DNA from: Bacillota bacterium
GTDB lineage: Bacteria; Bacillota; Sulfobacillia; Sulfobacillales; Sulfobacillaceae
Assembly (NCBI GenBank): GCA_023381095.1
Contig: JAMCTO010000146.1
Location: 1-6,948, forward strand
Direction: 5' to 3'
DNA length: 6,948 bases
Positions 3,505 to 6,948 of the stretch are shown here, piece after piece. Position numbers and translations under genes: made by a program. The notes under the pieces were generated by a model. That model did not search any database. It saw only the letters and a list, made by a program, of their open reading frames with translations, and had not been told where the DNA came from. Each line of letters starts with the position of its first letter. The stretch's first letter is position 1.

Positions 3505-6201
3505 CTACTTTGGCGACGAGGGAATTATGTGCCGCATTGGTTTGAGAACAATATCGCGGATTGCCGCAATCAACTGAACGAATCCCGATGCCAAAATGAC
3601 CAAGGCCCAATCCGCCCACCCAATCGGATCCGTTTTAAAAAGCTCTCCTAAACTAGGTACATAAACAATCGCCAATAACATCGCGATTGACGACGTTACT
3701 GCCGCTACCGCCCACGGATTGGTGAACAATCCTACCTCAAGGAAGCTCTGTTCTTCTGCACGAGCATCAAACACATGAAACAACTGACTCATAATTAATG
3801 TGGCCAAAGCCATGGTACGAGCCTCACGCAGACCCATGCCCAAGGGCCCGGTCGATAGCATAAACACAATGAGGGTACTAATTCCGATCAATATGCCTCG
3901 AAAACCGATCTTCACTCCAAGTCCCCTGGCAAAAATACTCTCCTTAGGATGACGTGGGGGGCGGTCCATCACACCTGGCGCTGCCGGATCCACACCCAAA
4001 GCCATGGCTGGCAAACCATCGGTAACTAAATTGACAAACAGAATTTGAATTGGCAGTAACGGCAAGGGCAATCCCATAAATGCGGCCAGAAACATGACCA
4101 AGACCTCACCCACATTGCACGACAACAGATAACGAATAAATTTCCGAATGTTGTCGTAAATCGCACGACCCTCGCGAATGGCTCGGATAATGGTGGCAAA
4201 GTTGTCATCAGTTAAAATCATGGCTGAAGCCTCTTTAGTAACATCGGTGCCCGAAATTCCCATGGCCACCCCAATATCCGCTTCCTTGACGGCAGGCGCG
4301 TCATTGACACCATCTCCGGTCATCGCCACCACTTCTCCCCGCGCTTTCCAAGCACGAACCACACGTAGCTTATGCGGCGGAGACACCCGTGCGTAAACCC
4401 GAATTTTATCCACACGTTGCACCAGCTCATCATCGCTCATGGTATCCAAATCGCGCCCGGTAATGATTTCGTCTCCCGGCTCCATCATACCCAGTTGATT
4501 GGCAATAGCCCGTGCCGTATGGGGATGGTCGCCAGTAATCATCACGGTTCTCACACCAGCATGGCGCGCTTGACCAATCGCGGTAATCACCTCTGGTCTC
4601 GGAGGGTCCATCATTCCCATAAGGCCAAGAAACACCAGATCATGTTCGGCGCCGGACAAATTTTCCGAGCCAGACATCGGTCGATACGCCACGGCCAACA
4701 CTCTTAATGCCCTGTCTGCCATGTCTTCATTCACTTGGGACAATTCGTGACGCATTTTCATATCGAGTGACATGATTTGGCCATGATGTTGATAAAAGCG
4801 GCACAGTCTTAACACCACATCAGGAGCGCCTTTGACGTAAATGAGGGATTGGTTTTGTCTGTTCTGCACCCCCACCGCCATACGTTGCCGATCCGATTCG
4901 AATGGTATCTCCTCAAACCGCTTGAAATTTTGTTTGACGTCCGATGGTTTGACGCCTCCTTCCGCGGCTCCCCAGAGCATGGCCAACTCCGTGGGGTCGC
5001 CTTGGCCACTGACTCCGTCATTTTCTGGATTTTCATTGCCAATCATTGCGTTATTGCACACCACAGCCCCCTGCATAAGATGCTCAAAATCAACACGTTC
5101 GGCATCACTATGACTTTTGGCATCCATAAAACCACTCTCGTTACGCCGCCATCGTGGTTGCCCCGGTACATACATTTGTGTCACCGTCATTCGGTTTCGC
5201 GTTAGTGTGCCCGTCTTGTCAGAACAGACTACCGTGGTACACCCTAAAGTCTCAACGGCTGGCAATCGACGCACAATCGCATGAGCCCGAATCATGCGCT
5301 GAACCCCAAGAGCCAAGGCAATAGTGACAATAGCGGGCAGTCCTTCTGGAATGGCCGCCACAGCCAGGCTGACCCCAGTGAGAAACATTTGATACAACGG
5401 TTCGCCACGAAATAAGCCAGTAACTACAACCACTGCTACAATTACCAAGGATAAAATTACCAGGATTTTCCCTAGATGCTCCAATCGACGTTGCAATGGT
5501 GTCTGGTCCTCGACCGCCTCACGAATCAAGTGAGCAATCGTTCCCATTTCAGTGTGCATTCCGGTTGCCACCACCATCGCGCGCCCGCGGCCACGACTAA
5601 TAATCGTTCCCATATAGACCATGTTTTTGCGGTCGCCCAAGGGCAGCTCAGGATCTCCTAACGCGGCTACCTCCTTGGCTACCGCCAAGGACTCGCCTGT
5701 CAATGCCGCTTCCTCAGCTTGCATACCATGAGCTTGCAACAGCCGCGCATCGGCAGGGACCACATCACCCGCTTCTAATTCGATGACATCCCCTGGCACA
5801 AGCTCTTTGGCAGGAATTTCTACCAGTCGCCCTTGACGCCAAACCTGCGCTGTCGGTGCAGTTAGCGCCTTAAGTGTCTCAACGCTCTTCTCTGCCCGAT
5901 ATTCCTGCATAAAACCAAGCACTGCGTTCATGGTCACTATAGCTACGATTGTCAGGGCATCAGCGATTTCTCCAAGAGCAAACGAGACTGCAGTCGCTCC
6001 CAATAAGACCAAAACCATAAAATCTTTAAACTGGGAAAAAAAAATCGTCCACGGCGACACCGAGGGCACTTCGGTTAATGCATTGTACCCAATCTCTTCT
6101 AAACGTCGGTCGGCTTCGCCCACACTCAACCCTCGTTCTCCATCCGACCGCAATTGAATGGTAATTTCCTCCGGTTTCAAGGTATGCCATACGTCGGCCA
6201 A
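3505..6201 (-). CDS. Calcium-transporting P-type ATPase (P2A, SERCA/PMCA-like)
   Basis: A membrane pump that exports Ca2+ using ATP through a phospho-aspartate intermediate. Residue numbers use the TTG start at 6199-6201 (898 residues). Visible in order: actuator TGES at 168-171; M4 PEGLPA at 285-290; phosphorylation site CSDKTGTLT with D328; nucleotide-site KGAPD at 457-461; TGD at 556-558; hinge GDGVNDAP at 629-636; M5 NVGE at 696-699; M6 NLVTDGLPA with N724, T727 and D728. Ten membrane segments are seen (about 61-76, 80-101, 246-264, 272-299, 689-710, 714-736, 765-783, 796-811, 829-849, 862-884). The M4, M5 and M6 ligands match SERCA sites I and II, but the M8 Glu is Gln (Q806), as in plasma-membrane Ca2+ pumps. 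The TTG start is chosen for AGGGGG 7 bases upstream and because the cation-ATPase N-domain follows; ATG 6262-6264 and TTG 6273 lack ribosome binding sites. Mn2+ transport cannot be excluded. Confidence 0.93.
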   Translation of the reverse strand: MADVWHTLKPEEITIQLRSDGERGLSVGEADRRLEEIGYNALTEVPSVSPWTIFFSQFKDFMVLVLLGATAVSFALGEIADALTIVAIVTMNAVLGFMQEYRAEKSVETLKALTAPTAQVWRQGRLVEIPAKELVPGDVIELEAGDVVPADARLLQAHGMQAEEAALTGESLAVAKEVAALGDPELPLGDRKNMVYMGTIISRGRGRAMVVATGMHTEMGTIAHLIREAVEDQTPLQRRLEHLGKILVILSLVIVAVVVVTGLFRGEPLYQMFLTGVSLAVAAIPEGLPAIVTIALALGVQRMIRAHAIVRRLPAVETLGCTTVVCSDKTGTLTRNRMTVTQMYVPGQPRWRRNESGFMDAKSHSDAERVDFEHLMQGAVVCNNAMIGNENPENDGVSGQGDPTELAMLWGAAEGGVKPSDVKQNFKRFEEIPFESDRQRMAVGVQNRQNQSLIYVKGAPDVVLRLCRFYQHHGQIMSLDMKMRHELSQVNEDMADRALRVLAVAYRPMSGSENLSGAEHDLVFLGLMGMMDPPRPEVITAIGQARHAGVRTVMITGDHPHTARAIANQLGMMEPGDEIITGRDLDTMSDDELVQRVDKIRVYARVSPPHKLRVVRAWKARGEVVAMTGDGVNDAPAVKEADIGVAMGISGTDVTKEASAMILTDDNFATIIRAIREGRAIYDNIRKFIRYLLSCNVGEVLVMFLAAFMGLPLPLLPIQILFVNLVTDGLPAMALGVDPAAPGVMDRPPRHPKESIFARGLGVKIGFRGILIGISTLIVFMLSTGPLGMGLREARTMALATLIMSQLFHVFDARAEEQSFLEVGLFTNPWAVAAVTSSIAMLLAIVYVPSLGELFKTDPIGWADWALVILASGFVQLIAAIRDIVLKPMRHIIPSSPK

Positions 6202-6475
6202 GTCCGATCCCCCCTGTCCATCTTCGAGATCAGGGTATGTCCCCACGGAGGCTGTCAGAACCATCGGCGCCAAGCACGTGAGCAGTTAGCGATAACGGCG
6301 AACAAAAAAAGTTGCTGCATCGACTGAAGGTGCCATTGCCTCCCTACCCCATTACGGCCGGAGAAGCGTAGTGGATTATTGATCGGCTCTTTACCTTGCA
6401 ACGTGTCCAAGAGTGCTCTCTCAGTCTCGACGGCCATGTTCACGCAAAGTCTTTGACGGAAAAGCGAGGAGTACC
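6202..6475. other. Region between the divergent ATPase and plus-strand orphan
   Basis: The ATPase (minus) and the orphan gene (plus) diverge here, so promoters for both should lie in this stretch. No strong pair of boxes is obvious. The best for the ATPase is TTGCAA with AATAAT and a short 15-base spacer, near 6370-6400 on the minus strand. A 62-codon minus-strand frame (6255-6443, start GTG or ATG 6435-6437) has protein-like composition (ERALLDTLQGKEPINNPLRF), but no ribosome binding site and no family I recognise. It may be the remnant of another gene. Confidence 0.4.
6466..6471 (+). promoter_or_regulatory. Ribosome binding site of the plus-strand orphan gene
   Basis: GAGGAG ends 4 bases before ATG 6476-6478, a little close but strong. 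It decides the start against the longer in-frame start at 6413, which has no comparable site. Confidence 0.7.
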
Positions 6476-6826
6476 ATGCCTCCTATAGAGCATGAGCCAT
6501 TACCCGATGCCATCCGCTTGGGAACTACCTACCGCGGATGGGAGTGTGTCAAGCATGGGCTGGTCCCCGCTGATGACGTGGCTGTCATGGATAACGGCAC
6601 TGCGTGGCATGTCGATTGGGGGCAGTGCGAAGAGGACTGCCGCCCCGTAGACCTGCTCGTGCGCGATCCACGCGATTGGGTCCAGGATGGCACGGCCAAG
6701 ATATGGATGCTGGCGAATGAAGTCGTACGATTGCGCAGGGCCTTGGCGGATATTGCCGAGACTAAAACGATCCCTAAGACTTACCGCCAAATGGCCAAAG
6801 AAGCATTATTCGGGAAAAGACATTAA
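6476..6826 (+). CDS. Hypothetical protein, 116 residues, phage-like, possible zinc site
   Basis: No family is recognised with certainty. The protein has an N-terminal half rich in Trp and acidic residues with a C24-x2-H27 pair, H45 and C51-x3-C55 (CEEDC), a spacing that could bind one Zn2+. The C-terminal third (about 76-113) is a helix-rich segment, NEVVRLRRALADIAE then YRQMAKEAL. This resembles the short 'aL..Ia....yr.mA..AL' tails common in small phage-encoded proteins of unknown role. There is no signal peptide or membrane segment, so it is probably cytosolic. The start ATG is supported by GAGGAG 4 bases upstream. It is the only convincing plus-strand gene, divergent from the ATPase, and sits at a window end whose sequence is otherwise unrecognised, consistent with an accessory or mobile-element boundary. 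That origin is inference. Confidence 0.7.
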   Translation: MPPIEHEPLPDAIRLGTTYRGWECVKHGLVPADDVAVMDNGTAWHVDWGQCEEDCRPVDLLVRDPRDWVQDGTAKIWMLANEVVRLRRALADIAETKTIPKTYRQMAKEALFGKRH

Positions 6827-6948
6827 GAAATTGAGGATTAACACTTCACGCACCTAAGCGCGAAGATGTTTACGAGGTTATCGCCGCATTATTGCTAGCA
6901 TGAGACCGTTCGATTTCGTGGTTCTGTTATTGCGACATATAGTGGCCC
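6827..6948 (+). other. Window end, possible start of a further plus-strand gene
   Basis: After the orphan's stop a short open stretch (ending REDVYEVIAALLLA, TGA 6901-6903) overlaps an ATG at 6900-6902 in an ATGA arrangement. The latter opens a frame (MRPFDFVVLLLRHIVA) that runs off the window. Neither has a clear ribosome binding site, and the first has no usual start codon in the window. The overlap is typical of tightly packed phage-like genes but is too short to call. Confidence 0.2.
6844..6865 (+). other. Imperfect hairpin after the orphan gene
   Basis: CTTCACGC (6844-6851) and GCGCGAAG (6858-6865) pair with one mismatch around a 6-base loop, 18 bases after the orphan's stop codon. No T tract follows, so it is at best a weak or attenuating terminator. 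Confidence 0.3.

Noticed and set aside
3353..3619. 88-codon minus-strand frame ending in the 22-bp repeat
   Set aside because: Mostly an out-of-frame reading of the ATPase 3' end; the D-T-E-L-K-A-V match to the dehydrogenase comes only from the DNA repeat.
4372..5205. Several plus- and minus-strand frames of 77-118 codons inside the ATPase
   Set aside because: Shadows of the ATPase reading frame with no motifs; the ATPase motifs are continuous through the region.
6500..6790. 96-codon minus-strand frame opposite the orphan gene
   Set aside because: No ribosome binding site and no motif; the plus-strand reading has a Shine-Dalgarno sequence and coherent protein composition.
1..6948. CRISPR array, tRNA, rRNA, riboswitch or toxin-antitoxin pair
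   Set aside because: No regularly spaced repeats, cloverleaf-like sequence, conserved rRNA string or recognisable pair of small genes was found on reading both strands.

Overview
The window suggests a moderately GC-balanced Gram-positive-type bacterium. Ribosome binding sites are strong AGGAGG boxes, and the main genes resemble those of Firmicutes such as Sulfobacillus or Alicyclobacillus. The genus is my guess from protein character only; no rRNA or other marker gene is present.

Three intact genes, all on the minus strand, form the core. A SERCA/PMCA-type calcium P-type ATPase (about 3505-6201) is followed by a roughly 310-base gap with a GC-rich hairpin. Then comes a two-gene unit: a MerR-family regulator (2724-3137) and an AidB-like acyl-CoA dehydrogenase (1108-2721). 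These two are 2 bases apart, and the dehydrogenase ribosome binding site lies inside the regulator's last codons. An 18-bp perfect palindrome overlaps the presumed -35 box of the regulator promoter, so the unit is probably autoregulated, as in other MerR-controlled acyl-CoA degradation operons.

The third gene of that operon was a fatty-acyl-CoA ligase, which would feed the dehydrogenase its acyl-CoA substrates. Only its first ~134 codons remain (745-1148). They carry an in-frame stop, a one-base deletion and a truncation before the AMP-binding motif. This pseudogene is hidden from a plain open-frame view because it is split over two frames.

The left end (1 to about 740) is a graveyard of fragments: the tail of a GNAT acetyltransferase, the head of a SAM-dependent methyltransferase on the opposite strand joined to it near position 90, and the C-terminal end of a Tn3-family transposase. 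This looks like a rearrangement-prone accessory boundary that has eaten into the operon from its 3' side.

The right end (6274-6948) carries a plus-strand 116-residue orphan with phage-like character and a good ribosome binding site, then an imperfect hairpin and unrecognised sequence to the window end. I found no CRISPR array, tRNA, rRNA or complete insertion sequence, and nothing that I can defend as a new multi-gene system.
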